DNA of 64,000 bases from NCBI GenBank assembly GCA_016213825.1, contig JACQZP010000027.1, positions 186,001 through 250,000 on the forward strand. Reading direction: 5' to 3'. Source of the DNA: Acetobacterium woodii. GTDB lineage: Bacteria; Bacillota; Clostridia; Eubacteriales; Eubacteriaceae. A program made the position numbers and the translations under genes. Under the pieces are notes generated by a model. The model had not been told where the DNA came from. It made no database searches and saw only the letters and a list, made by a program, of their open reading frames with translations. This document shows, in pieces, positions 8,164 to 17,603 of the stretch; positions within the stretch are counted from its first letter, which is position 1, and every line of letters starts with the position of its first letter.

Positions 8164-8997
8164 ATGTTTAAAAATGAATTGGTCAGCAAAGCCATCGATT
8201 ATATCGTGAAAAATTTAAACCAGGAAATTTTGCTCGCAGATGTTGCCGCTCATTGCCATCTTTCCAAGTATTATTTCAGCAGAGTTTTCAAAGCCGAAAC
8301 AGGGGAAAGTGTCTACGCTTTTATCAAGCGTTTAAAAATGGAACAAAGCGCTATTGAAATGAAGCTCGGCAAGGATAAATCCATTACGGATATAAGCGTT
8401 AACTACGGATACAGCTCATCAAATTACAGTTCAGCGTTTAAGAAACACCATCATCTTTCGCCGACTGAATTTCGCAAAACCGTGAATACAAACTGCGCCC
8501 CCCATCCTTTTATGAAGGATAAGCTGGCAAAATTTCAGTCATTTGAAGACTACAATCAACGGATCGAAATCAAAGAACTGGATGATTTGTTGGTGATTTA
8601 TGAACGGTATCTGGGAAATTACCTTGAACTGGGGAATAATTTTGATGAATTCACAGAAAAGTATAAAAACTACTTTAAAGAAGATACCCTTCTGATCGAT
8701 CGTTTTTTTGATGATCCATCGATTACCGATGTCGGCCAATGCTTGTACGATATCTGCATGACGGTAGACACGAACTGCCTGATTGACAATGTCATGACGA
8801 TACAAGGTGGAAAATTTGCCATTTACCGTTTTGACGGGGTGATCCCGGATATCTATGAAGTGCTCCAGGGCATTTTTAATATTTGGCTGCCAAACAGTCG
8901 CTACGAAATGGATGAACGCTACGGATTGGACATTTACCGAGAGATGGACCGCGATAACCAGCATGTCATTATGGATTTATGCATTCCAATTAAATAG
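8164..8997 (+). CDS. AraC-family regulator with GyrI-like effector domain
   Basis: A 277-residue paralogue of the proteins at 2968 and 34708. The N-terminal AraC helix-turn-helix pair covers about residues 5-105 ('LADVAAHCHLSKYYFSRVF', 'DISVNYGYSSSNYSSAFK'). The C-terminal part (about 125-277) is a GyrI-like small-molecule-binding fold with 'GKFAIYRFDG' and a final 'VIMDLCIPIK'. It probably senses a hydrophobic ligand. It follows the DUF3795 gene and precedes a Cys-rich protein, a possible target pair. Confidence 0.87.
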   Translation: MFKNELVSKAIDYIVKNLNQEILLADVAAHCHLSKYYFSRVFKAETGESVYAFIKRLKMEQSAIEMKLGKDKSITDISVNYGYSSSNYSSAFKKHHHLSPTEFRKTVNTNCAPHPFMKDKLAKFQSFEDYNQRIEIKELDDLLVIYERYLGNYLELGNNFDEFTEKYKNYFKEDTLLIDRFFDDPSITDVGQCLYDICMTVDTNCLIDNVMTIQGGKFAIYRFDGVIPDIYEVLQGIFNIWLPNSRYEMDERYGLDIYREMDRDNQHVIMDLCIPIK

Positions 8998-9134
8998 AGC
9001 AAGAATAATAGAGCAAGAATTCAGAAGTATTAAAACTGACTTTTCCATATAATGAAAACAGTCATCGGGACAGAATCTGATTTGATAGACAACGGCGGAT
9101 CTCGATCGATAAATCAAAAATGGAGGAATTTAGG

Positions 9135-9683
9135 ATGTTTGATATTAGAAAAATTCAGGAACAAGTAATTTATACGGCGGTTAAAGAAGCGAGCAATGAA
9201 GAAACGGCTAAAGAAATGGTCTATGGACCCAATGGCAACGGCCAGCTGGAGGATAATCCGACCTGGGTCAAAGCAACAATGAAGCGACTGGAAAATAAGT
9301 TTGATCAACCGACCGTTCTCCAGTTGAGACGCAATTGTCAGTGTGGTTACGGAATGGATGAGAAGCTGGCGCTTGTTAAAGAGCTGGTCGAGGCATCTTC
9401 AAGTCTGGACGAATTTGGCAAGTTGGACAAAGCAAAAGCCGCCGGGTTGTATTGTGAGAACGGGGAACTCTATCTGCAGTTTCATGTTTGTCCCTGCCCC
9501 ATGCTTGAAGAGGTTGATCGGTTGGAGACCAATACCTGGTGTCAGTGTACCACCGGTTACAGCAAGGTTCTTTTCGAAAATGCGTTTATGTGTCCGGTAG
9601 AGGTAGCATTGTTAAAAAGCATCAAAATGGGTGATGATAAATGCTTAATGAAAGTCATTCCCCAAGGCGTGATTTGGAAATAA
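9135..9683 (+). CDS. Cys-rich protein, DUF6144-like, function unknown
   Basis: A 182-residue protein. The ATG at 9135 is preferred over 9120 because GGAGG at 9122-9126 then sits eight bases away. Cysteines come in tight groups: 'CQCGYG' in the middle, 'CPCP', then 'CQC' and two later single Cys, so a metal or Fe-S site is likely. The pattern resembles the DUF6144 family, but this is recognition from memory and not certain. It stands alone between the AraC gene and a terminator at 9700. Confidence 0.7.
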   Translation: MFDIRKIQEQVIYTAVKEASNEETAKEMVYGPNGNGQLEDNPTWVKATMKRLENKFDQPTVLQLRRNCQCGYGMDEKLALVKELVEASSSLDEFGKLDKAKAAGLYCENGELYLQFHVCPCPMLEEVDRLETNTWCQCTTGYSKVLFENAFMCPVEVALLKSIKMGDDKCLMKVIPQGVIWK

Positions 9684-9699
9684 GATTAACTGTAAAGTA

Positions 9700-9754
9700 A
9701 AACAAATAGACCCGGATCCGTCCGTTCTCGCAGGATAGATCCGGGTCATTTGTT
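9700..9754 (+). terminator. Intrinsic terminator
   Basis: GACCCGGATC (9709-9718) pairs perfectly with GATCCGGGTC (9738-9747), and the stem is extended by AACAAAT/ATTTGTT with one bulged base. The T-tract after it is weak, but the stem is long and GC-rich and directly follows a gene end. Confidence 0.75.
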
Positions 9755-9902
9755 GTGATGTCGGTGTTTTTTCGGTCGTTGGTCAGATGTCAGATTATCC
9801 TTATAGCAACATAATACATAAAGTAGGATAGACTTCAGATGCTTATTTTAATTTCTAACCTGACTGCGGAACGGGAATTCTCATGAAAATGGGACGTTTT
9901 GT

Positions 9903-9931
9903 TTGTCATGTAAACAACAACATGATACAAT
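9903..9931 (+). promoter_or_regulatory. Promoter of the binding-protein/GGDEF-EAL operon
   Basis: TTGTCA (9903-9908), a 17-bp spacer, and TACAAT (9926-9931) preceded by a TG extension (9923-9924). The start would fall near 9938, leaving an untranslated leader of about 230 bases before the gene at 10171. The leader holds three 12-bp repeats (10006-10041) but no riboswitch class I recognise. Confidence 0.7.
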
Positions 9932-10005
9932 GAAAAAAAATACGGACTGGCTGATTCGTTTACCGAGAGGCAATCCGGATAAAAGGCTTAACCGAAATTT
10001 TTGCG

Positions 10006-10041
10006 TTGTTTTAGGTATTGTTTTAAACATTGTTTTAAGTG
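10006..10041 (+). repeat. Three tandem 12-bp repeats in leader
   Basis: Three abutting copies of TTGTTTTARRYR (10006-10017, 10018-10029, 10030-10041) share the first eight bases exactly. They lie in the leader of the operon starting at 10171. They could be a binding array with near-helical period or alternative -35 elements; the role is unknown. Confidence 0.75.
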
Positions 10042-10170
10042 TCTAGTGTGAGAACAATTTGTGGGAACAATTATCATCGGAATCAAGCAAGCAAAAAATA
10101 AAAAGTTTTCAGGTTATGCTTAATTTAATTGGTGCGTGTTGAATGAGTTTTTTGTTTTAAGGAGAGAAAG

Positions 10171-11634
10171 ATGAAGAGAAAAGTAATCGCAATGTGCATA
10201 ATTTTAAGTGTGCTTTTTTTGTTGACTGCTTGCTCAGCAGGAGAAAAGACCGCATTAGATCCCAAAAACCCGGTTTCAATCACCTTATGGCATTATTACG
10301 TGGGTGATAATAAAATTGCTTTGGAAAAAGCGGTGGATCAATTTAATAAAACCATCGGCTCGGAAAAAGGGGTGGTTGTCAGTGCCGTCGCCAAAGGCAG
10401 TATTGCCGAACTGGAAAAAGCGGTTACCGACTCGGCCAAAGGTGTCATCAATGCAGAACCGATGCCGGATCTATTTTCAGCTTATCCGGATAAAGCTTTG
10501 GAAATTGATCAAATGGGAAAACTCTGTGATTTGAATGATTATTTATCAAAAGAGGAAAAGAGCCGTTATGTTGAAGAGTTTTTGAAAGATGGACAATTTG
10601 ATGGCGATCGTCAGTTGATTCTGCCCATCGTTAAAAGCACCGAATTACTGTATATCAATCAAACCGCCTGGAACGAATACGCCGCCGCCAATGGTGTGGA
10701 TACCCAGAAATTAACCACCTGGGAAGGTGTTTATGAAGCCGCTCGAGGGTTTTACCAATGGACCGATGCGAAGACCCCCGAAACAGCCTGGGATGGCAAA
10801 AGCTTTATGGGTATTGACTCCCTTGCCAACTATGTCATCATCGGAAATAAGCAATTGGGTGTTGAAATCATCGATGGTGCCAATCAAAAGGTTGTTTTAA
10901 ACCGGACCGTCATGAAAAAGTTATTTGATAATTATTATGGTGGAATCAGTCTGGGATATTTCAACGCGGTGGGAAAGTTCCGCTCGGATGATATTAAAGC
11001 CGGAGATTTAGCTGCCTATGTGGGCTCAACATCCGGAGCCGCCTATTTTCCAACTTGGATTGAAAAAAATAATACCCAGTCACCGATTGATCTGCTGGCA
11101 TTGTCATACCCGGTTTTTGCCGGCGGAAATCCTGATGCCATTCAACAGGGCGCTGGGATGAGCATCTCAAAATCTACGCCGGAACGACAAGAGGGGGCGG
11201 CGCTTTTTCTGAAATGGTTTACCGCTGAAGATCAGAATATTGAATTTGCCATGACCACCGGCTACCTCCCGGTGCAATCTGGCGCCTATGAGAATGCGGC
11301 GTTTAAAGAATCCTTGGAATCCATGCGTTCCGGTGAACAGTCAGAAAAAAATGTCGCGGCTGTTTATGATATTGCATTAGATCAGATTATGGACCGGGAT
11401 ACCTATGCCTCAATCCCTTTTAGTGGCAGTTACGATGTTCGAACAACCCTGGAAAAATCCCTGATAGCGATGGCAGCCACAGGTCGCGAAAATGCAATGG
11501 TGCTGAAAGAACAGGGAATGACAGAAGATGAAATACTGAAAACGCTGGATCTGAATGCTCGGTTTGAAGAATGGATGACGACCATTCGCAATAACCTAAA
11601 CGAACGGGGCATCGTTTATACCGAGAACCAATAG
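10171..11634 (+). CDS. Extracellular solute-binding lipoprotein (family 1)
   Basis: A 487-residue lipoprotein: charged N-terminus, hydrophobic core and lipobox LLTAC with Cys21 as lipidation site. After it comes 'ITLWHYYVGDNK', the usual first strand of family 1 (sugar/oligosaccharide) binding proteins, and 'STELLYINQTAWNEY' as in MalE-like proteins. It should sit on the outer face of the membrane. No ABC permease or ATPase is nearby. Instead, a membrane GGDEF-EAL protein starts 30 bases downstream. The binding protein may therefore act as a ligand-sensing partner of that enzyme rather than in uptake (inference from gene order). Confidence 0.88.
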   Translation: MKRKVIAMCIILSVLFLLTACSAGEKTALDPKNPVSITLWHYYVGDNKIALEKAVDQFNKTIGSEKGVVVSAVAKGSIAELEKAVTDSAKGVINAEPMPDLFSAYPDKALEIDQMGKLCDLNDYLSKEEKSRYVEEFLKDGQFDGDRQLILPIVKSTELLYINQTAWNEYAAANGVDTQKLTTWEGVYEAARGFYQWTDAKTPETAWDGKSFMGIDSLANYVIIGNKQLGVEIIDGANQKVVLNRTVMKKLFDNYYGGISLGYFNAVGKFRSDDIKAGDLAAYVGSTSGAAYFPTWIEKNNTQSPIDLLALSYPVFAGGNPDAIQQGAGMSISKSTPERQEGAALFLKWFTAEDQNIEFAMTTGYLPVQSGAYENAAFKESLESMRSGEQSEKNVAAVYDIALDQIMDRDTYASIPFSGSYDVRTTLEKSLIAMAATGRENAMVLKEQGMTEDEILKTLDLNARFEEWMTTIRNNLNERGIVYTENQ

Positions 11635-11664
11635 ACCCTAATTCACTTAGATAAGGAACAAGGC

Positions 11665-14592
11665 ATGAAAAAAACCTGGACACTCCGAAGGCAGTTAAAT
11701 ATTCTTCTGGCATTGATCGTGATCTTTCAAAGCGTTGCGTTGGTATCTGCCTTGTTGGTATCACAGGTTTTTTTCATGTTGGACGCCGAAGCTGTTCGAT
11801 TGCTCAATAATACCACCGAAACCCGAATGGAGACCTTCAATTCAGCGGTGGGTCTGATGATTGGGAATATGGCCGATGAAACCCAACAATTGAATTCGGA
11901 ACTGATTTTGTTGGCCAGACAAAAAGGTGTATCACCAGAAAGCTTGTATCTTGACAATGGGACTTACAACGAAACGGCCCTGTTAGCCAGCGACTCGCTG
12001 GTATCAATTTTAAAGCAGAATCGGGTCACGGGAGCTTTTTTTATTTTAAACGGCTCCAATGCCAATCAAGACGATCAGGCTGCCCATTCGGCAGTTTATA
12101 TCCGAAATGCGACGCCTGAAGACGGTGAGACCTCCAATTTTTTGCTTGAAATTGGGCCGATGGCGGTATCGAAGCAATACACAATGGCAACCAGCATCCG
12201 TTGGAATCTGGATATGCGTGCCGATCAGGAAGCCAGCAGTTTTGACTTTTATGAAAAGCCAATCTGGGCCAGCACTCAGTTTAAAAATTCAGAAATGGAA
12301 CGGTACGGCTATTGGTCCACCCCCCAGGATATATTAAAAGATAACCAACAGGTGGTCTGTTACACCATGCCAATTTTGGATGAAAACGGCAAAGGATACG
12401 GTGTCATGGGCATCGAAATTGACATGCCTTATTTTTCCCAGTCTTATCTGCCTGATTCTGATCTGATTTATCAAAATAGTTTTTATGTAATCGCCGGAAT
12501 GGAAAATGATGCTCTGGATCTGAATTGGTTTATTCCCAGCGGCGTGCTGGCAAAAACCTATTTAAAAAGTGATGAAGAACTGCGCTTAAAGTCTCTGGAA
12601 GACGATGGAATTTATGAGACAAAATTGGATGAATTAGGATCAATGATCTGTTCGGTTCGGGAATTGAAGGTTTACAGCGGAAATTCGCCTTTTGCCGATC
12701 AAAATTGGACATTGGCCTGCTTTGTGCCCAGTGACGTTTTAAGAGAAAATTCGCTTTCGGTCCAGCAAAAACTGGTTTACAGTATTGTGTTAACCACCTT
12801 ATTGGCTTTTTCAGCTGTCTTTGTACTGGTATATTTTTTTACACGCAAAATTTCTGGGGTGGCAAAGTATGTTCGGAATCTTTCGCCTTATGATGAAATT
12901 CACTTCAAACCAACGGGGATGCTCGAGATTGATGATCTGACCTCGGCGGTTCAGTTGTTAAGCCAGAGTTTGGTGAATGTCTCAAAAACAACATCAAAAA
13001 TATTGGAACTGAGTTTATTACCGATTGGCGGTTATGAAGTTCTTGACAACAGCAAACATGTAATTCTGACCGATTTTCTCTATTGGCTGCTGCATCTCGA
13101 TCCGGGAAGTCTGATTACGAAAGAGGACTGGCAAACTTACTATGAAAAGTTGACCAATTATCCAATGGAAGATTACGAAAATATTTACGGATATTATGAT
13201 CAATACACCGAAAAACAGCTATGGTTGCGAATTCTCGAAGCAAAATCACCGACCGGTATAGTGGGGGTCATTTTAGACGTGACCGATGATATGGCTGAAA
13301 AGCAGCGTTTGACCAACGAACTGGATTATGATGCACTGACCGGATTATTGAGTAATACTGCCCTGAAGCGAGAGGTAACCCGAAAAATAAAAGAGGCGCC
13401 AGATAAAATCGGAGCCATGATTTTTATTGATCTGGATAATCTGAAATACATTAACGACAATTTCGGTCATGACGTGGGGGATCGGCTTATTATTCGAGCG
13501 AGTGAGATTTTTCGTTATTTTGAGCAGTATCAGGGTCTGGTATCACGAATATCGGGTGATGAGTTCGCTATTTATCTGCATAATTATGATCATCAGGATC
13601 CGATTCGAAAAATTGTTAAAACGTTATATGATAATGAATACTATCTGACAACACCGGATGGTTTCCGTAACCGAATCCGTTTTTCAGCAGGTGTTGCCTG
13701 GTATTCACTGGATGCCGATAATGTAACCGATCTGCTTAAACTGTCTGATTTTGCGATGTATGAAGCAAAGAGCAAAGAGAAAGGACGAATGTTTGAATTC
13801 AATCGGAAATATTATGAGCAGATGTCCTATTTACTTGAAAACCGAGAGGCCATCAATCGCTTACTGGATGAACAGCTGATTCGGTTTGCATTTCAACCGA
13901 TTGTTGATCTAAAAACGGGTGAAGTGGTAGCATATGAAGCGTTGATGCGTCCGCTACTGGATAATTTCAAAAATCCAACAGAGATTCTCGCCGTTGCAGC
14001 TGCTCAGTCTAAACTGGCTCAGTTGGAGCGCCTGATTATTTTACTGGCCTTCCAGACCATTGAAGAACGTTCTGAAGAAATAGGAAGTAAAAAAATATTT
14101 ATTAATAGCATTCCCAGCCAGCGCCTCAATGATGAAGACAGTCAAATGATTTGGGATAATTATAGCCATCATTTTGACCGGGTTGTGATCGAGGTAACGG
14201 AAGAAGAAAGCAAAGACGGGAAAAATTTGGATAAAAAGGTCGAGTATATCAGAAAAAGCGGTATGCAAATTGCAGTGGATGATTTTGGAGTCGGTTATTC
14301 CAATGAGATACGAATTCTATCACTTCTGCCGGATATCATTAAAATTGATTTGGAAATGATTCAGGGAATCAACAAAAATGTGGATAAACAAAATCTGGTT
14401 GCCAATTTGGTATCATTTTGTCACCAAAAAGGAGTGAAGGTCGTAGCAGAAGGGATTGAAACGAAAGAGGATCTGTCTACTGTTATTAAATTAGAGATAG
14501 ACTATGCACAGGGGTTCTATCTGGGATATCCAAGTTTTGAATTGGCAGAAATCAGTAACCCCGTCAAAGAAGAAATTATTAAACAACGCTAA
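11665..14592 (+). CDS. Membrane sensor protein with GGDEF and EAL domains (c-di-GMP turnover)
   Basis: A 975-residue protein. A transmembrane helix near 12-37 and another near 370-392 enclose a ~330-residue extracellular sensor (dCache-like, inferred). A linker with a PAS-like stretch leads to a GGDEF domain (about 550-715) with SGDEF at 630-634, then an EAL domain (about 730-960) with EAL at 758-760, 'FINSIPSQ', 'EVTEE', 'DDFGVGYS', 'IKIDLEMI' and 'AEGIET'. The EAL catalytic residues look complete. The first Gly of GGDEF is Ser, a variant sometimes still active or used as a GTP sensor. It is co-transcribed with the solute-binding lipoprotein. Confidence 0.92.
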   Translation: MKKTWTLRRQLNILLALIVIFQSVALVSALLVSQVFFMLDAEAVRLLNNTTETRMETFNSAVGLMIGNMADETQQLNSELILLARQKGVSPESLYLDNGTYNETALLASDSLVSILKQNRVTGAFFILNGSNANQDDQAAHSAVYIRNATPEDGETSNFLLEIGPMAVSKQYTMATSIRWNLDMRADQEASSFDFYEKPIWASTQFKNSEMERYGYWSTPQDILKDNQQVVCYTMPILDENGKGYGVMGIEIDMPYFSQSYLPDSDLIYQNSFYVIAGMENDALDLNWFIPSGVLAKTYLKSDEELRLKSLEDDGIYETKLDELGSMICSVRELKVYSGNSPFADQNWTLACFVPSDVLRENSLSVQQKLVYSIVLTTLLAFSAVFVLVYFFTRKISGVAKYVRNLSPYDEIHFKPTGMLEIDDLTSAVQLLSQSLVNVSKTTSKILELSLLPIGGYEVLDNSKHVILTDFLYWLLHLDPGSLITKEDWQTYYEKLTNYPMEDYENIYGYYDQYTEKQLWLRILEAKSPTGIVGVILDVTDDMAEKQRLTNELDYDALTGLLSNTALKREVTRKIKEAPDKIGAMIFIDLDNLKYINDNFGHDVGDRLIIRASEIFRYFEQYQGLVSRISGDEFAIYLHNYDHQDPIRKIVKTLYDNEYYLTTPDGFRNRIRFSAGVAWYSLDADNVTDLLKLSDFAMYEAKSKEKGRMFEFNRKYYEQMSYLLENREAINRLLDEQLIRFAFQPIVDLKTGEVVAYEALMRPLLDNFKNPTEILAVAAAQSKLAQLERLIILLAFQTIEERSEEIGSKKIFINSIPSQRLNDEDSQMIWDNYSHHFDRVVIEVTEEESKDGKNLDKKVEYIRKSGMQIAVDDFGVGYSNEIRILSLLPDIIKIDLEMIQGINKNVDKQNLVANLVSFCHQKGVKVVAEGIETKEDLSTVIKLEIDYAQGFYLGYPSFELAEISNPVKEEIIKQR

Positions 14593-14759
14593 AATTTATA
14601 AAGCAATGTTTCCCTTGAAAATTATTAAAAAGCGAAAGAAGTTGAATAAAAGTGTGCAACCAGAGGCGATCTGTGATCAGCGGCACACTGCTCAATCGCC
14701 AGTTCGATTTATAACTATTAAGTTAACTTATATAGCAAAGGGATATCCAAAGATCGATT

Positions 14760-14789
14760 TTGATAAGAAAATTATGATCTGGGTATAAT
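14760..14789 (+). promoter_or_regulatory. Sigma-A promoter for the zinc-ribbon gene
   Basis: TTGATA (14760-14765), an 18-bp spacer and TATAAT (14784-14789), about 55 bp before the ATG at 14844. Confidence 0.7.
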
Positions 14790-14843
14790 AAAATTATCCA
14801 TTTATGGTGAAATAATGAGTTTAAAGATACTGGAGGAAAGAAA

Positions 14844-15086
14844 ATGATTACTTGTCCCAGATGCGGAAAATCGAATCCTGATGGAACTGAATTTTGTCTT
14901 TACTGTGGCTATGATTTGAAGAAGAAAGCGGATTTGGCAACAGACCTGAAAAAAGATCTGAACGCAGCGTCAAAAGGTTCGCGAACACCCGAAACGAAAG
15001 AAGTGCACTCAAAAAAGAATCGTTTTTTAATCATTATCGGGATAATTGTGATTGTGGCAATGGTGTTGGTATTCTTATTCTGGTAA
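14844..15086 (+). CDS. Small zinc-ribbon membrane protein
   Basis: An 80-residue protein with GGAGG at 14831-14835. The N-terminal zinc ribbon 'CPRCGKSNPDGTEFCLYCG' (Cys4) is followed by a charged linker and one C-terminal transmembrane helix (about 61-79, rich in Ile/Val). Zinc ribbons of this DZANK/zinc_ribbon_2 kind on a tail anchor are common in Firmicutes and usually lack a known function. The gene has its own promoter and lies between two c-di-GMP genes. Confidence 0.83.
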   Translation: MITCPRCGKSNPDGTEFCLYCGYDLKKKADLATDLKKDLNAASKGSRTPETKEVHSKKNRFLIIIGIIVIVAMVLVFLFW

Positions 15087-15180
15087 ACTGATAAAAATCG
15101 ATATCGATGATAAGTTCTGAAGCGATAATAGAGTTAATTTTTGTAGCAACATAAGGAATGTCAATGTTGACATATTTGTC

Positions 15181-16926
15181 TTGGTAATTTATAGTAGTGA
15201 GATAGATAATGACGTCAATAGGAGAATAAAATGGAAGATCCATGGGTATGAAACAAAAAAAAGAAACAGACGAATTGTCTTATCTTTTATGGGGCTCTTT
15301 GTACTAACAGTTTTATTTTTGGCAAACGCAAATCATGAAGAAGATCTTAGTATCATGACTGAAACGGCAGTGACACTTTCAGAAAACTGGACAATCAATG
15401 ACGGAAATTCAATCCAGCAGGGTGAAAGTTTGCCAGTTAAGCTCAATGTTGTACCGGGGAATACCTATGAGGCCTCAATCATACTTCCGGATGTGGCAAA
15501 TAAGATGAATTATCTATTACTGCGTTCATCCATGCAGGATATGGTCGTATATCTTGACGGTAATGAAATTCGGCGCATTGAAAAACCGGAAAAATCGGGA
15601 ATTTCAAGTCCGTTGGCGAGTATCTGGGTGATGTTGAAGTTGCCGCCGGATTTTCAGGGAAAAACGCTGAAACTTGTCATCAAAAGTGATGTCGCCGCTT
15701 TTTCCGGTCTGATTAACAAGGTGATAATTGGTGAAGACTCGGCAGTATTATATAATCTAATCAAACAAGAGTTTGGCTCTTTTGTTATCTTTCTGGTGCT
15801 GTTTTCGGTGGGGTTAATCTCAATTGTTATCTCTATTTTTGCAAAAATCGTTACCGACAATCGCTTTTTATATCTTGGTTTGCTGGTAACATCGACCAGC
15901 GTCTGGATTTTATCCGAAGCAAAAATTCTCCAGTTTTTTACCGGAAACCGCTATATTATTGGTGCTATCAGCTACCTGATGGTACCCCTGATGGGGCTGT
16001 TTTTTTGTTTATATGTTAAAGAAGCAATTTTTACCGAAACACGGCATAAACAGTTGATGACGATCATGGCTGGGCTGTATCTGTTATTATTAATCAGCAC
16101 GATACTCATTCAGGCATTGGGGATTAGCGAGTTTATTGTGACAATGAACATTACCCTGATGGTGATTTTGTTAAATGTGATCGTGTTTTCAATCCTGTTA
16201 TTTATAGAACTGGTAAAAAATAAAAATCAAAATGCCAAGCAATTTTTAAAGTATGTAAGTCTTTTAGCGGTCAGTGTCATCTTTGAAGCAATCGCTTTTT
16301 ATACCAATAGTTTTGACTACACATCAACTTTCATCCGGATCGGCAGTCTCATCTTTTTCGGACTATTGCTGATTGACTCATATTTTTATTTTAAAAAGAA
16401 CCTTGAAAGCCAGAAAGAACGGGACCTTTATGAAATGCTGGCATACAAAGACATTTTAACAGGCGGATACAACCGTGCCGCATTTGAGCGTGATTTTGAG
16501 ATTTTGAGGAACAAAGAAGAGTGGTTCAGACTGGTATTGCTGGATTTAAATGAACTTAAATACATTAATGATCATTATGGTCACCGGTCTGGTGATGAAG
16601 CCATAAAAACCCTTTATACCATTATGGCAGATATATTTACATCGGTGGGAATGTGTTATCGGATTGGTGGCGATGAATTTGCCATCCTGATGAAAAATAC
16701 TGACGATGCAGTGGTTGAACGCAGGATTCAGTCATTTAGAGAAGTACTGAAGCAAGCCGAAAAAAAACTCGAATATCCACTGGATGTGGCAATTGGTAAA
16801 GATGTTTACAATGCGGCAACCTGGTCAAACACGACAAAATTCTATCATCATGTGGATCAGCAAATGTATGTCGATAAGCTTGAGAGAAAACAAATGCGGA
16901 AAGCTAAAATAATGGGAACCCAATAA
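15181..16926 (+). CDS. 7TMR-DISM-like membrane diguanylate cyclase (start disrupted or slipped)
   Basis: The frame encodes 581 residues: a TM helix near 37-55, an extracellular beta-sandwich (about 60-185), seven TM helices (about 195-405) and a GGDEF domain with GGDEF at 496-500, probably active. The frame's first possible start (TTG, 15181) has no ribosome site. AGGAG (15220-15224) instead serves ATG 15231, which encodes six codons and ends in an ATGA overlap with ATG 15248. That start gives a natural 'MKQKK' opening but is out of frame after a run of eight A (15255-15262). One extra A, or loss of two, would join it to the 'RNRRIVLSF' of the main frame. Slippage, phase variation or a base error are all possible. 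Confidence 0.8.
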   Translation: MVIYSSEIDNDVNRRIKWKIHGYETKKRNRRIVLSFMGLFVLTVLFLANANHEEDLSIMTETAVTLSENWTINDGNSIQQGESLPVKLNVVPGNTYEASIILPDVANKMNYLLLRSSMQDMVVYLDGNEIRRIEKPEKSGISSPLASIWVMLKLPPDFQGKTLKLVIKSDVAAFSGLINKVIIGEDSAVLYNLIKQEFGSFVIFLVLFSVGLISIVISIFAKIVTDNRFLYLGLLVTSTSVWILSEAKILQFFTGNRYIIGAISYLMVPLMGLFFCLYVKEAIFTETRHKQLMTIMAGLYLLLLISTILIQALGISEFIVTMNITLMVILLNVIVFSILLFIELVKNKNQNAKQFLKYVSLLAVSVIFEAIAFYTNSFDYTSTFIRIGSLIFFGLLLIDSYFYFKKNLESQKERDLYEMLAYKDILTGGYNRAAFERDFEILRNKEEWFRLVLLDLNELKYINDHYGHRSGDEAIKTLYTIMADIFTSVGMCYRIGGDEFAILMKNTDDAVVERRIQSFREVLKQAEKKLEYPLDVAIGKDVYNAATWSNTTKFYHHVDQQMYVDKLERKQMRKAKIMGTQ

Positions 16927-17123
16927 ATCGAACAAAATTGGCTCAGGGATTTGGAAAAATTGCTGAGCCAATATTCAGTAAAACAGGACTTTCCACAAGT
17001 CATGAAATATCGAACAATTATAAATGTCAATTAGGATGTATCTGATCAGAACTGCCCAGGATATATTGTTTTGAAATTTTACATAAATATCCAAAGTTTA
17101 GTCTTTCATGATTGAAAACGAAG

Positions 17124-17132
17124 TGGTATAAT
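17124..17132 (+). promoter_or_regulatory. Extended -10 promoter for hemerythrin-cheX
   Basis: TGGTATAAT (17124-17132) is an extended -10 element about 46 bp before the hemerythrin ATG. The -35 region is poor (TTTCAT at 17104-17109). Confidence 0.6.
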
Positions 17133-17177
17133 GGGTCACAAACAAGAACCAATACAAACAAGAAAGGACGCAAAATT

Positions 17178-17603
17178 ATGCTATGGAAAGATAAATATGA
17201 ATTGGGGGATTCTTTAATTGACACGCAACACAAGGAACTGTTTCAGCGTGTTGAAACATTTATGGGAACACTCCGCTCTGCTGATTCATGGGAAGACAAG
17301 GTCCAACATGTTAATGAAACCCTTGAATTTATGAAAGGCTACGTAGTTGAACACTTCCGAGATGAGGAAGTCTATCAAAAAAGTATTGATTATCCCGGCT
17401 ATGAGGCCCATAAACAAATACATCTCGATATGGTGAATTACGTTTTACAGGTATCTGATGAATATGAACGCAGCGGTTTTGACGAGAAAATGATGCAACA
17501 ATTTGGCGGAAAGCTTCTTGCCTGGCTGATTAACCATGTTGCATCAGAAGATCAGCGGATCGCTGATTATGCAATCAAAAGAAAGGAGCAAGCAAATGAC
17601 TGA
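17178..17603 (+). CDS. Bacteriohemerythrin (O2/redox-sensing di-iron protein)
   Basis: A 141-residue protein starting at 17178 with AAAGGA upstream; a longer frame from 17112 overlaps the promoter. All seven di-iron ligands are visible: H18, H59, E63, H78, H82, H120 and D125 in 'DTQH', 'HFRDEE', 'HKQIH' and 'HVASED'. Such proteins bind oxygen reversibly and protect or signal in anaerobes. The gene overlaps cheX by eight bases, so the two are co-translated. This links oxygen sensing to the chemotaxis system and fits the neighbouring signalling genes. Confidence 0.93.
   Translation: MLWKDKYELGDSLIDTQHKELFQRVETFMGTLRSADSWEDKVQHVNETLEFMKGYVVEHFRDEEVYQKSIDYPGYEAHKQIHLDMVNYVLQVSDEYERSGFDEKMMQQFGGKLLAWLINHVASEDQRIADYAIKRKEQAND

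Noticed and set aside
9938-10170. Riboswitch (c-di-GMP class) in the leader of the binding-protein/GGDEF-EAL operon
   Set aside because: I could not match the conserved cores of GEMM-I, GEMM-II or other common riboswitches; only tandem repeats are seen.
14651-14700. Hairpin AGTGTGC/GCACACT (14651-14689) after the GGDEF-EAL gene
   Set aside because: No T-tract, and a competing GGCGAT/ATCGCC pairing exists; could be chance.
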